A stretch of DNA of 64,000 nt. Source: Chaetoceros tenuissimus (taxonomy: Eukaryota; Bacillariophyta; Thalassiosirophyceae; Chaetocerotales; Chaetocerotaceae). Each line of letters opens with the position of its first letter. Positions within the stretch are counted from its first letter, which is position 1. The translations under genes and the position numbers were made by a program. Shown here one piece after another: positions 12,359-22,472 of the stretch. The stretch lies in contig BLLK01000047.1 of assembly GCA_021927905.1 (NCBI GenBank), positions 3,410,001 to 3,474,000 of the forward strand, in the 5' to 3' direction. The notes beneath the pieces are model-generated. The model worked only from the letters and a program-made list of their open reading frames with translations, searched no databases and was not told the origin of the DNA.

Positions 12359-14320
12359 ATGATGAATCCAAACTACAGATCAGGAAAGATCCTACTTTGG
12401 TTCCTCTTTACAATATTTATGTTTGCTTCATTAAACCTATTTTTATCAGCCTTTCTTTCAAGCAGAGATGGAATTTTTGACAAGAATTTTGTGTTGAATT
12501 TTTATAGAGATGCTTCAATATATCAGTCGTCTCCACAAATTATTTCTGAAGAAGAAGAAGAAGATACCTCAACAGAGAATGAACCCATGAGTGACCAGGA
12601 GACTATTCAAACAATTGACGAAACAAATAAAGAAGCAAATAATAAAGAAGAAACATCAGAGTGTCTTCTCTCCATTCATTCCAAAAAATGGCTGGAATCA
12701 TCAAGATATGGAAACACTCCAGCAAAGAACTCATACAAATCGTTTCCTATAAATGGTCCACTACTAGATAACATTGATTCACTACTTCTAGATTCGCAGA
12801 CAATTTGTCACTCTCAGTCGCCTATACGAAATATAAAAGATATTGATATTGATAATGAGGTACATGTGAGAATGTGGAAAATAAGGCTAATGTTTCTAGT
12901 CTTTTACCATCATCAGCATGAACATTTACAACAAGAGGCCAAGCAACGGTATGACTTGCTATCTAGTCAAAATCAAGTCTGTCAGGCTGATCTGCAAAAG
13001 TACAATGTAGGAACTATGGATTATGAATGTAAAAATGCAAAATTTCTAGTGGCAGAAATGCGTAATGTTGGAATGGGTTCCTTGATTCAACGTGATATTT
13101 TCAATATGTTTATTGTTGGCTTACTTACTAGGCGAGTTGTTGTATTTTATAACAACATCAATGATGAAGAAAAAGGGTTTAAATCCAATGTATGGCAGTT
13201 TGCATCATGTGATCGCAGAGATTATCAATGTACTTTTCAACCGTTATCAGGTTGCGCTCCTACCATTGAAGAGATTGTCAATGCTCCTGCCAAGGATAAA
13301 AACACTTTTGGCCCCATTTTAGAATCTGCACCTGGATCAGCGCTGAAAGAAGAAAGGATTATTCGGTTTGAAAAACCTGAATATCGACCTTTGAGAATCT
13401 CACCTGTGCTTCTACAGGAAGTGAATCGTATTGCAAACATTTTAATTGATGAATTGGATTCAAATGATGAAAGGATACCGATATTGAAAAAGGCTGCAGG
13501 TGAAATTATCAATGATAAGGATGACCCTTATGAGGAAATTGGAATTTTGGGTGTTCACTCGAATTCAGATCTATACAATGCATTTCTATTATACTTTTTC
13601 AGAACTACCTTTGATAAAAGTGAACTACTTGAATCATATCTGCAAAAAGATCTTCCAGCAGATTATCAATCTTTTGCTTCGTTTGGATTTCCACTTCGAG
13701 GTTCGGACAAATGCAACACTGAATCGGAATGCCTTAAATTTCCAACCTATATGAATCTACTAAAAAAAAAGTGGTATGAGAATGGCTTTGACAAAAAGTA
13801 TGGTAATGGAAATGATGTCACTGCGAATGTATTTATTACGTCCGAGATGAAAACTGTGATGGAAACTGCCTTGGCTTTTTCATCAAACACAACATACATG
13901 TCAAAGATGCCGTTTAAACCTCGATGGATCACCAACACTAATGACGTTCATCCAGACAATGGGACAAGTAAAAGGCCTAAGATTGCGAAAGGAAAGAATG
14001 CCGATGACATAGTTCTATCAAGTCTATCTGTATTGAAAATGCACATGAATGCAGAGTCTACCATTGGTAATTGCTGTTCTAACTGGCATCAAATCATCTT
14101 TCACTTGACGGGTTCTGGTTGCGGTCTTCACATCCAGAATGCAGGTGAGTGTATTCAACATCGACCCGAACCAATCTTTCAAGCATGCTGTGAGAAAAAG
14201 GCGACACCAAGGTGTGTGCGAGAACGCCTGTTTCAAGTCCGTCGAGAATTCAACGACGTTATGAATGCTACAAAAACATCGGAAGAATTTGAAGAACGAC
14301 TATGGCATGAAGAAACATAA
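12359..14320 (+). CDS. Type II membrane protein, fucosyltransferase-like (GT23/O-FucT fold suspected)
   Basis: Single exon, 653 residues; two adjacent ATGs (12359 and 12362) could serve as start. Residues 9-33 are a single hydrophobic segment after a short basic tail, which fits a Golgi signal anchor. An acidic, low-complexity stem follows to about residue 105. The C-terminal third has blocks like those of fucosyltransferases: GFPLRGSDKC near residue 446 (the HxRRTDK-like GDP-fucose loop), NVFITSE, and ADDIVLSSLSVL followed by a Cys/Ser-rich acceptor-side motif. An earlier block, CKNAKFLVAEMRNVGMGS, resembles the N-terminal Rossmann entry of these enzymes. Many cysteines fit a lumenal location. 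The order of motifs supports the family, but the loop has diverged from the usual HxRRTDK, so donor and acceptor are unknown. It converges with the DDI1 gene over 70 bp. Confidence 0.6.
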   Translation: MMNPNYRSGKILLWFLFTIFMFASLNLFLSAFLSSRDGIFDKNFVLNFYRDASIYQSSPQIISEEEEEDTSTENEPMSDQETIQTIDETNKEANNKEETSECLLSIHSKKWLESSRYGNTPAKNSYKSFPINGPLLDNIDSLLLDSQTICHSQSPIRNIKDIDIDNEVHVRMWKIRLMFLVFYHHQHEHLQQEAKQRYDLLSSQNQVCQADLQKYNVGTMDYECKNAKFLVAEMRNVGMGSLIQRDIFNMFIVGLLTRRVVVFYNNINDEEKGFKSNVWQFASCDRRDYQCTFQPLSGCAPTIEEIVNAPAKDKNTFGPILESAPGSALKEERIIRFEKPEYRPLRISPVLLQEVNRIANILIDELDSNDERIPILKKAAGEIINDKDDPYEEIGILGVHSNSDLYNAFLLYFFRTTFDKSELLESYLQKDLPADYQSFASFGFPLRGSDKCNTESECLKFPTYMNLLKKKWYENGFDKKYGNGNDVTANVFITSEMKTVMETALAFSSNTTYMSKMPFKPRWITNTNDVHPDNGTSKRPKIAKGKNADDIVLSSLSVLKMHMNAESTIGNCCSNWHQIIFHLTGSGCGLHIQNAGECIQHRPEPIFQACCEKKATPRCVRERLFQVRREFNDVMNATKTSEEFEERLWHEET

Positions 14321-14390
14321 TACAAACTACAGCAGTTTGTTCCATGATACTGTATACTACTACTAAAGAATCCATATTAGTTTTCAAAAA

Positions 14391-15773
14391 TTATCCCTGC
14401 ATAGTTTCATCTCCATCTCCGTCTTTCTCATCACCACTGAGCTTCTTCTCTTGTTCTTCCATACGCTCTTCAAGTTCTTTATTACTCTTATCTGCATCGA
14501 ATCCTTGGGTACCACCTTTCGCCTCACTCAAATCTTTTTCGTGCAAAAATGGCGTAGAGAAACTATTAGTTCCCGTACCAAACTGTAAGACATTCCTTGA
14601 TAAATCAATATTACACCTATGTCTCTTCAGCATATCCAATCCAAGCAAGAAATCCATATTCTTGTCTCCTAATCCTTGCTCACTGTCCATTATTGTAATT
14701 GTGCATGGTAAAACATTCTGTTCAAATCCCTTGATCTTCATTTCTGCTATATGAACACGTCCCAATATCTTGCCGGTTCCTACTCCCACGGCAGTTCCTT
14801 CAAATCTAGTATCAATGAGATGAGACAAACCACATCTTTCTGCACATTTAGAACTCATGATGGTACTCTGTGCTCCACTATCAACAAAAGCCTGAATAGC
14901 ATGTCCATTCACTTCAGCATCAATATACAACATCAAGACTCTTCCCATACTCTCTGGAAATTCATTCATCATTTGCCGATACTGCGCGTCAACATTCTCT
15001 TTCCGAATTTGTTCCATAATGTACGCATTAGCTTCTTCATCCATAGGATTCAACTCGAGTCGTTTTTCCATCTCCGCTCGTTTATTACTCAACAAAGTTT
15101 TCGACAGTGTAGAATTCATGGTTGCCTTTTGCATTTGACTTCTCCAAATTTTTGCAGCTTCTGCGTGCGATTTTGCCTGTTTGACCTGATTTGCCAGCAT
15201 TGGTGAATGATAATTCAATTCTTTGAATAAATTAGGATGATTCGGTGATAAAAGTACGGAAATGAAACAGTCTGGATTGGTGTTTCTTTCAATAGCATCA
15301 TCCAAAGTCATTTTTTCCCATTGTACAGGAGTCTTTTGTGAAAACATTGGTAGTTGTGCAGGAGGCAGATTGAAAGTCAAACCTCCTGTAGGTTTTGGTT
15401 TTGCCTTGGTTGCAGGAGCAGAGTTTCCTAGGAGAGCAGAGAAATCAAGTCCACCAGCTGCAGGTGCTGGTGCTCTAGCTGCTGGTGCATGAGTTCTTGG
15501 TTGCTTCTTTGTTTTTTCCATAACAATGATTAGATCGCCATCATCGATACCTATGGAAGAAATGAGTTGACTTCCCTTGGCCCCATCGTCATTGATGTAA
15601 ATGTTCTGTCCATTCTTATTCAAAGTCAAGTTATCAGATGTACTGAGACCCAATAGCGCAACTGCGAATTCACATAATTCATTTATAGTTGTCGAGGTCT
15701 TTGATACGTTGATCGACTCTGTATTTTGGTTTGTGAGAGAAGTAAGGGTGACTGTGATTTCATCGGATGACAT
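14391..15773 (-). CDS. DDI1: DDI1-like ubiquitin-like/retroviral-type aspartyl protease protein
   Basis: Encodes 460 residues from the ATG at 15773; the frame continues upstream only without an ATG. Residues 1-85 form a ubiquitin-like domain. An Ala/Pro linker (about 92-128) follows, then a helical domain (about 150-270) and a retropepsin-fold domain (about 275-400) with the catalytic DSGAQ at 298-302 and a conserved FLLGLDMLKRHRC block. DDI1 proteins shuttle ubiquitylated substrates to the proteasome and cut highly ubiquitylated targets; the protease works as a dimer because each chain supplies one Asp. No UBA domain is seen at the C-terminus, which instead ends in an acidic tail. DDI1 proteins from several lineages also lack UBA. 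This is a host housekeeping protein, not a retroelement. Confidence 0.93.
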   Translation of the reverse strand: MSSDEITVTLTSLTNQNTESINVSKTSTTINELCEFAVALLGLSTSDNLTLNKNGQNIYINDDGAKGSQLISSIGIDDGDLIIVMEKTKKQPRTHAPAARAPAPAAGGLDFSALLGNSAPATKAKPKPTGGLTFNLPPAQLPMFSQKTPVQWEKMTLDDAIERNTNPDCFISVLLSPNHPNLFKELNYHSPMLANQVKQAKSHAEAAKIWRSQMQKATMNSTLSKTLLSNKRAEMEKRLELNPMDEEANAYIMEQIRKENVDAQYRQMMNEFPESMGRVLMLYIDAEVNGHAIQAFVDSGAQSTIMSSKCAERCGLSHLIDTRFEGTAVGVGTGKILGRVHIAEMKIKGFEQNVLPCTITIMDSEQGLGDKNMDFLLGLDMLKRHRCNIDLSRNVLQFGTGTNSFSTPFLHEKDLSEAKGGTQGFDADKSNKELEERMEEQEKKLSGDEKDGDGDETMQG

Positions 15774-16207
15774 GATGATACTAAATTTTGGATATACAGA
15801 AGTAGTACGTATTATGCTTTGCTTTTTTTGATGAGAATATGCCCACGAGAAGTTCGAACTAGAATCAAGGAGCAAGTATATGGTCTATTACGTTGTCACT
15901 AGAGTAAAGGGTGTATTAGTGTAAGTAATAGATGTAATGAAAATAATGAAAAAACATGAACTGTGGGCATCACACACAATGATGAGCTCGTCCTCGATTG
16001 GGTTCTTCAATGTTCTTTGCTCTTCCCTTCCCTTTTTTATCTTTTACTGAATCCATTTGGCCCAATGACATCGGTTCCTTCTAAGCCCAAAGGCAAAAGA
16101 AAGACAGGAGAAAGCAGCATTGTACGTCTGAAACAAAACTTTATTAGCAACAATGATATTTCTTTAAGAACAAAGGATTGAAGTAAAGAAATGAAAAATG
16201 ACTTAGT
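15774..16207. other. Intergenic region between DDI1 and tandem glycosyltransferase gene
   Basis: A 434-bp gap holding the DDI1 promoter on one side and the 3' end of the glycosyltransferase gene on the other. A 72-codon frame (15963-16181, plus) has no domain and an unlikely composition. No repeat or RNA gene was seen. Confidence 0.4.
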
Positions 16208-18823
16208 TTACTTTTTCTTTTTCTTCTCCCATACAGCTTTACATCGTTCCTCCAAACCGGGCATTTTCTTTTTAAACGCTTCCCAAATTTTAAGTTTGTT
16301 TCTCGGTCCTTGTTCTTTTTTCTCTGTGTCGTACATTCCATGATGCAACATATGTAAAGTCATGTTCTTTCTTCGTTCACGCCATAGTCTTGTGTGTCCA
16401 GGTTCGTCATTGGACAATATTTGTTCCATAAGCGCTACAATTGTGACTGCCATTTGATCATCATACATCCTAGAGAACTTGTAGTCGCCTACTAATCTTT
16501 TCAAAAATTCTTGGTGGATTGGTTTTCGAAACACTTCAATATTGGTAATATGATGTGCGCCTGCCAATTGACGAACTCTAAACATCTGCTCATCGTCCTT
16601 GCAAATACCAGCGTAGAGTTCACCATACTGGTTTTCTTTGCTATAGCAGATAGCTTTGCCATACACATCCATCATCTTTTTCTTTACAATTGGATATTCA
16701 GTCTTGCCATACGGGTAGCCACCATATAGTAGGATGAGGTCATTCTCAATCATCATTTCAAATGGATCTTTGTCCCATATTCTACCCACACGAGCATCTG
16801 TATCGAGCCAAAACATGTATTTGTATGGCTTAAGTGCGGGATGGTTCCAAATATGATATGATCTAAACTCAGCTTGCCATGCATATCCAAGACTATTCAC
16901 ATGTTTGCTACCTGCTTCTTTGCAGTAATGAAACCAGGTCAATGGTTCTGAATGTGTATCATTCTTGGCACTACATCTTCTGTGTAGAGTGTCAACTTCT
17001 TCATCAGACATTTGCGCAAAGTGTTCTTCAAGTGTTGGACCTTCCACAGCAACTATAACTTTGGTATCAGCACCTGCAAGATCCTGAAGCTTTTTAATAT
17101 TTTCTTCCTTCCAAGCCATAGTAGTAAAAATGATGACATCGTAATTCATTTTGTCATTGTATGCGTGTTGCAGATAACATAGCATAGCCATGACAGTTCG
17201 TACATCACTATCTGCGTCGCTTAGTACCTTTGTGACAAAAACTGGACCATCATACTTTTTAAACGGTCTATCAGATTGAGTTGTGTTCCTTGTCGACAAT
17301 GGAGCATTGACGATAACTTGTTTATCATCAACATTGTCCTGACTAACTTGTATTTCTTTATTCTCCGAGTTGTCAGGCGTACTTGGAAGGGTTTGCTCAT
17401 CTAATGCTTTCGCTGCGGCTTCTCGTTCTTCCTTTTCTAAATTCTTGATTTGATGTGGATACAATGATCCGCAACGATCCTTCAGCCCTGGTAAAAATCT
17501 TGCAACATTTTCAAAGAATACACCCTTGTTACCCGACTCCCTCTCTTTTGGCGATGTATCATACATTCCATGATGGTGTACCATCAAAGTCAAATTCTTA
17601 GATCGTTCGTGCCATGATTTTGTTCGAGTAGAAGTTGCATTGTTAAGCAACCCTTCCATTGCTGCAACTACTGTCACAGCAATTTGATCGTCATACATGC
17701 GACTGAACTTATAGTCACCTACAAAAGCTTTAAGAAATTTCTGATGGATTGGCTTTCGATAGACTTCGAGATTCGTGATATGGTGTGCACCAGCTATCTG
17801 TTTGATATTATATCCAACTTTGGGTCCACATGGTTTACCATACAACTCACCAAACTCATTCTTCTCTGTGGCACACAATTCAATACCATACACATCTGCA
17901 GTCTTCCTTTTCAAAATGTCATTCCGAAATCTTCCATAAGGAAAGCCACCATACAAGAGAGTTAAATCGTTCTCAATCATCATTTCAAATGGATCCTTGT
18001 CCCATATTTTTCCCACACGGGCATCTGTATCGATCCAAAACATGTATTTGTACGGCTTGAGTGCAGGATGGTTCCATATATGATATGCTCTGAACTCAGC
18101 CTGCCAACCATAACCTAGACTAACAACATCTTTGCTACCTGGCTCTCCACAATAATGATGCCAAGTCAATTGTTCTGGATGAGTCTTGTTATCATGAATA
18201 CATCGATCATTTAAAAATTTGAGTTCTTCATCAGACATTTGTGCAAAGTGTTCTTCAAGTGTCGGCCCTTCGACTGCTACAATAACCTTTGCATTTCCAG
18301 CCATTTCTTGTGCTTTCTTGATATTCTCTTCTTTCCAAGGCATTGTAGTAAATACTAGTATATCATATAGCATTTTATCATTGTATGCATTTTGAATGTA
18401 ACAAATCATGGAGAGGACGTCATGTACATCTTTTTCTCCATCTCGTAAAACCTTTGTTACAAAAACAGGACCATCATACTTTTTAAATGGGTAATTCTTT
18501 GTGCTCTCTTTATTCGATATCTCTTCCTCAACTTCGTTATCGGCATTGTCTGTTGCACTGGTAGCCGTTGAGTCTTCATCTTGTGTTTCTTGTATTTGCG
18601 TTCCATCATCTTCATTCGGTATTTCATTAGACATGGACAAAAGATTAGAGCCAAAACTTTCAATATCGTGGAAAAGAGAACGCGAGTTGGAGGAAGAAAA
18701 CACTGCAAAGTAAGTATAGCAAGATGCCCAACCAAAAAGAACGTAAATCATTTTTTGAAGAGCATTGGGACGAGTGTTTGTCTTTTCCCTTTTGCTTGCT
18801 TTTCTCTTTGAAACGGCATTCAT
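16208..18823 (-). CDS. Tandem two-domain GT15-like (KRE2/MNT1-type) glycosyltransferase
   Basis: Single exon, 871 residues from the ATG at 18823; an upstream GTG-opened extension is ignored. Residues 25-42 form a signal anchor, then an acidic stem, then two copies of the same catalytic domain. Domain 1 starts with PFKKYDGPVFVTK near residue 112, domain 2 with the same words near 519. Each has WKEENIKK, VEGPTLEEHFAQMSDEE, a WQAEF block and a DTD motif (265-267 and 674-676) in FWIDTDAR or FWLDTDAR. DPFEMMIEND, AGAHHITN and HHGMYD follow. The order of blocks matches fungal KRE2/MNT1 alpha-1,2-mannosyltransferases (GT15), where EPD stands in place of DTD. GT34, with its WxDSDA motif, is the main alternative. 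The linker (about 455-518) has no membrane segment, so both domains should face the Golgi lumen. Sugar and acceptor are not known. Confidence 0.65.
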   Translation of the reverse strand: MNAVSKRKASKREKTNTRPNALQKMIYVLFGWASCYTYFAVFSSSNSRSLFHDIESFGSNLLSMSNEIPNEDDGTQIQETQDEDSTATSATDNADNEVEEEISNKESTKNYPFKKYDGPVFVTKVLRDGEKDVHDVLSMICYIQNAYNDKMLYDILVFTTMPWKEENIKKAQEMAGNAKVIVAVEGPTLEEHFAQMSDEELKFLNDRCIHDNKTHPEQLTWHHYCGEPGSKDVVSLGYGWQAEFRAYHIWNHPALKPYKYMFWIDTDARVGKIWDKDPFEMMIENDLTLLYGGFPYGRFRNDILKRKTADVYGIELCATEKNEFGELYGKPCGPKVGYNIKQIAGAHHITNLEVYRKPIHQKFLKAFVGDYKFSRMYDDQIAVTVVAAMEGLLNNATSTRTKSWHERSKNLTLMVHHHGMYDTSPKERESGNKGVFFENVARFLPGLKDRCGSLYPHQIKNLEKEEREAAAKALDEQTLPSTPDNSENKEIQVSQDNVDDKQVIVNAPLSTRNTTQSDRPFKKYDGPVFVTKVLSDADSDVRTVMAMLCYLQHAYNDKMNYDVIIFTTMAWKEENIKKLQDLAGADTKVIVAVEGPTLEEHFAQMSDEEVDTLHRRCSAKNDTHSEPLTWFHYCKEAGSKHVNSLGYAWQAEFRSYHIWNHPALKPYKYMFWLDTDARVGRIWDKDPFEMMIENDLILLYGGYPYGKTEYPIVKKKMMDVYGKAICYSKENQYGELYAGICKDDEQMFRVRQLAGAHHITNIEVFRKPIHQEFLKRLVGDYKFSRMYDDQMAVTIVALMEQILSNDEPGHTRLWRERRKNMTLHMLHHGMYDTEKKEQGPRNKLKIWEAFKKKMPGLEERCKAVWEKKKKK

Positions 18824-19156
18824 TGTGGTAACCTTTTCCCTCTTAGCTTTGAAGGTAAAAAGAATGATTTCATAGGTTCCTTCCAAATGAATGAACAATA
18901 CATGTACTTTCACTTATGCAGATTATGAGTATAATAAGGTACCAGGTATTCCCATAGCTGTTGTTGCCTGTTGAGTACCAAATGCTAGTACGCAACACCC
19001 TTTCTTTTTGGTCCTACTTATAGTCGGCTGTTCACGAGGCCTACCGCGGAGCCTATGCAAGGGCAGACATACAGTGATTGATTATTCATCCAATGACGAT
19101 AATGAAAACTATTCTTAGCTACTGCCTACTACTAGTAGTGTATTATTACTTCATAT
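18824..19156. other. Intergenic spacer between the two GT15-like genes
   Basis: A 333-bp gap between two genes in the same direction. It carries the promoter of the two-domain gene and the 3' UTR of the single-domain one. A GC-richer patch lies near 19020-19070. No repeat of the gene sequences was seen in it. Confidence 0.35.
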
Positions 19157-20647
19157 TCATATATCTGACACTGATGGCTTCTTGAAATCCAATATATCCT
19201 TCGGATGCGGACATCGCTCTTTCATACCTTCCCAAGTCTCCGAATATTTCTTCCAATATGCCCCCAACTCACGAGGACCGCGCTCTGTGTATATTTCATC
19301 GAAGATACCATGGTGGTGAATTTTCATAGTCATATTCTTGCTTCGTTCGTGCCATATTCTTGTATGCTTAGCGGTTGGATCAGTTAATATTTGCTCCATT
19401 ATTGATACAATTGTGACTGCTGCTTGATCATCGTGCATCCTAGAAAACCTGTAATCTCCTGTGAAATTCTTCAAGAATGCTTGATGGATTGGCTTTCGAA
19501 ACACGTCGAGATTCGTAATGTGATGATTGCCTGAGGAAATGGAAGGAACATGGGTGAGGAAATTTCCTACTTCAATTCGAAAGATATGTATTCATTTCAA
19601 GACTTCTGGTGCTCACTTACCCATTACTTGGCGTATTCGAAAGAAAGAATTCTTGTCACCGGGTTTACACAAGCCTCCATATAATTCACCAAATTCGTTC
19701 TTCTTACTGTAGCACAAATCTTTGCCGTAGGCACCTGAGATCTTTCTTCTCACAGCTTGAGTTTGGATCTTACCACAAGGATAACCAGCAAACAGCATGA
19801 TTAGATCATTCTCAATCATCATTTCGAATGGATCCTTATCCCAAGTTATTGCTAATCTACTATCAGTATCAATCCAAAACATGTATTTGTACGGCTTGAG
19901 TGCTGAATGATTCCATATATGATAGGCTCTAAACTCTGCTTGCCATGAGTATCCAAGACTATTCAAATTGGCCCCTTCACCCTTTTCTTCGCAGTAATGA
20001 TCCCACGTTAAAGGTTCACGATGAGTTTCATTTTTAAAGTGACATCTATCATACAAAAAGTCTCGTTCTTCTTTCGTCATTGCTGCGAGTTGTTCTTCTA
20101 ATGACGGGCCTTCGACAGCTATAGTCAGTTTCGTTTCAGGGCCAACAATATCTTGTACTCTTTTGATATTCTCTTCTTTCCAAGGTATAGTGGTGAATAT
20201 AACAATGTCATAATTCATTTTGTCATTATATGCGTGTTGCAGGTAGCATAACATTGTCATGACATCTTTTAAATCTTGTGGACCATCCCTCAAAAGTTTC
20301 GTAACAAACACAACTCCATCATATTTTTTAAATGGTCTGTCTTTTGAAGGATTGCTATCAACCATTTCCCTATCTCCATCAAAATTTATCTCAGGATCTT
20401 TGTCTAATTCAGCCACTCTTTCGCCGAGGGAACTTTTCTTCGGATGTTCAAAACTTGTTTGCGAAAATTGTTGTTTTAAATGTTGTAGCAGGTCTGTGGC
20501 ATAGTTGTTTTGATCACGATGTGACATAGGCGATGGAGATTCTTTCAGAGTCCAAAAGCTTGCATATACGAACAAACATATACACACTTTTATTAACAAA
20601 GAGCGTCTACTTGTTTTGATATCATTATTCCTTCGCAAACTTCGCAT
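19157..20647 (-). CDS. Single-domain GT15-like glycosyltransferase, paralogue of neighbour
   Basis: Two exons, 20647-19621 and 19530-19157, with a 90-nt intron; 466 residues. The joined junction reads RQVMGNHHITNLDVFRKP, matching the uninterrupted block in both domains of the adjacent gene. The N-terminus has a basic tail and a signal anchor (about residues 18-34), then a stem and one catalytic domain beginning PFKKYDGVVFVTK. The DTD motif lies in FWIDTDSR, followed by DPFEMMIEND. It lies on the same strand, 333 bp upstream of the two-domain gene, so the pair is a local gene family. The role is expected to be Golgi glycan extension, as for the neighbour. The intron is at a site where neither copy in the neighbour has one. 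Confidence 0.65.
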
Positions 20648-21092
20648 TTTGTGATATTTGAAGAGGATGTGTAGAAATGTAGAAATCTCAATTAGTGCGG
20701 GATCCTTCAGTTATTTTAACACACATCTAGTGCAGCAATAATCAAGTTTCAGTAGAAAAAAAGTGTTAGATACCAGCAAGGCAAGGAATAACTCGTATTA
20801 TGGTATACCTATTACTTTTCAACTTGATCAAAGTATTGGAATGAATTGATACTTCACCTTTCTGTCTGTTCTGCATAGTTAATAACGTGTTGCTTTTCCT
20901 AGCCGTTAAGGACGTTTTTGGGATTTGTAATATCTTTTTAGTCGGTCGTCATTGGAATATTCGGACCGAACATGCTATTTGGAGATGGTAGGCAAAATAC
21001 AATGCTGATAGAAAATGCTTCCTACATATATTTTTCTAATTCAGCTTTTAACATTAAACATTATAAGCACTGTTCAACATACTACAACAAAA
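20648..21092. other. Intergenic region between glycosyltransferase and adenosine kinase genes
   Basis: A 445-bp AT-rich gap containing the single-domain glycosyltransferase promoter and the adenosine kinase 3' UTR. I see no open frame, RNA gene or repeat in it. Confidence 0.35.
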
Positions 21093-22130
21093 TTATGCCT
21101 TGTAATCGCATGGCTTGTCAATAGTAGTTCCTGGTTGTTGAATGATGTACTTAGCAGACCAATGTCCAGCCTTTACACAGTCCTCGATATCCTTACCCTG
21201 AACAAGTTCAGACAAGAAACCTCCTACAAATGCATCTCCAGCTCCGTTGGTATCAACGAGTTTCTCCTTCTCAAGTGGCTCAACAGCATACTCGGTAACC
21301 TTTCCTTCACATGCAACAATGGTTGACTTGCTTCCCTGAGTGAAAACAACAATACGAGGGCGCTTCTCATTCTTCTTTGGCATAGCAGCAATCTTCAATG
21401 CAACCTCCTTGAGGTCATCTCCAAGATCATGCTTCTTTGCGTAGGTCTCTGCCTCACTCTCGTTACAGAACAAGTAATCAGCATATGGGATAGCAGTTGC
21501 TACAGCATCTGCAAAGAAATCAATAATGAATGGAGCAGACAAGTTCAAGCAGAAAGTCTTGTTCTCTACAACAGCATGCTCTGCAATCAACTCAAGACTC
21601 TCTACAGAAACAGTAAGGAAGAAACCAGCAATATAAAAGAATTGTGCAGAGGAGTAAATTGCCTTGGACACATCAGTCTCAAGGTGAGATTTCTTGAAGT
21701 TATTTGCAGCTGCAAGATTTGCACACAAGGATCTTTCTCCATCCTTGACAAGTACTGCACAGGTTCCAGTTGGGGTGGATTCATCCTTCATGTAGTTGAC
21801 AAGAACTCCATCTTTGCAAGCACAGTCTTCCAAAGTCTTTGCATATTCATCGCTTCCTACACATCCCATGAAAGCAGTTGCATTCTCCATTCCAGAAGCC
21901 TTGAGCATCCATTGTGCAACACGGATACTGTTCTGGGTAGCTCCTCCAGCGATGAATCCTGCGTTGTATTTCTCAATCAACTCCTTGTAGACTGGAAGAT
22001 GCTTTTCTTCAGCAAGTACAGCAGAGTCAAGTTTAAGATCGTACTTGTCAAGCATATCCTGTCCTACATCTGCGGAGATATCAAGAAGAGGGTTACCCAT
22101 ACCCATAAGAATTCCTTTAAAGTCAGACAT
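21093..22130 (-). CDS. ADK: Adenosine kinase (PfkB family)
   Basis: Encodes 345 residues from the ATG at 22130, the normal family length. It phosphorylates adenosine to AMP with ATP in the cytosol, clearing adenosine released by the S-adenosylmethionine cycle. The N-terminal GMGNPLLDISADV block, GGATQNS (nucleoside-binding loop) and the PfkB signature DTNGAGDAFVGGF with its catalytic Asp are all visible. The frame is open for 134 more codons upstream, but that part is hydrophobic, low in complexity, begins without an ATG context, and is not in the family. The codon bias looks stronger (many AAG, CTC/TTC-type codons) than in neighbours, which suggests high expression. Confidence 0.96.
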   Translation of the reverse strand: MSDFKGILMGMGNPLLDISADVGQDMLDKYDLKLDSAVLAEEKHLPVYKELIEKYNAGFIAGGATQNSIRVAQWMLKASGMENATAFMGCVGSDEYAKTLEDCACKDGVLVNYMKDESTPTGTCAVLVKDGERSLCANLAAANNFKKSHLETDVSKAIYSSAQFFYIAGFFLTVSVESLELIAEHAVVENKTFCLNLSAPFIIDFFADAVATAIPYADYLFCNESEAETYAKKHDLGDDLKEVALKIAAMPKKNEKRPRIVVFTQGSKSTIVACEGKVTEYAVEPLEKEKLVDTNGAGDAFVGGFLSELVQGKDIEDCVKAGHWSAKYIIQQPGTTIDKPCDYKA

Positions 22131-22472
22131 GTTGTTTTCTGAAGAGTTGCTGAAAGTGAAATGAAGAAGCAATAAGATGTATCTAATCAAAGATATGTTG
22201 TAAGCATGATGAGTTTCCATTTTTTGTCGATGGATGTGGGATGTCTCTGCTCGCTCCAATGCGTTGCACGTTCCATCCACTAATTTGATAGGGATAAATA
22301 AGGGGGTGTTGAGAGGGTATAAAAAGAGCTGATTGTACAAACAAAACTGAAAATGCAATGAAAAATTGTGAAACCAAAAGCGCTTGGTGAAACTGAATAA
22401 TGAATGTAAGGTACCCTTATAGCATAAAGCGTGAAAGCAATACAAATATGCAAACATAACATATAGAAAGGA
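22131..22472. promoter_or_regulatory. Divergent promoter region, adenosine kinase and ankyrin-like gene
   Basis: A 342-bp gap between outward-reading genes. A CTTTCAG just upstream of the kinase ATG on the minus strand could be a 5'-UTR splice acceptor. No other signal was identified. Confidence 0.4.

Noticed and set aside
14391-15773. Retroviral-type aspartyl protease taken as a retroelement remnant
   Set aside because: The UBL-helical-protease order is that of the cellular DDI1 family; no reverse transcriptase, integrase or LTR is nearby.
15963-16181. 72-codon plus-strand frame between DDI1 and the glycosyltransferase gene
   Set aside because: No domain, and it begins and ends in intergenic sequence of low complexity.
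21429-22142. Long plus-strand frame (237 codons) opposite adenosine kinase
   Set aside because: A shadow of the strongly biased codon usage of the kinase on the other strand; Cys/Ser/Leu-rich with no domain.
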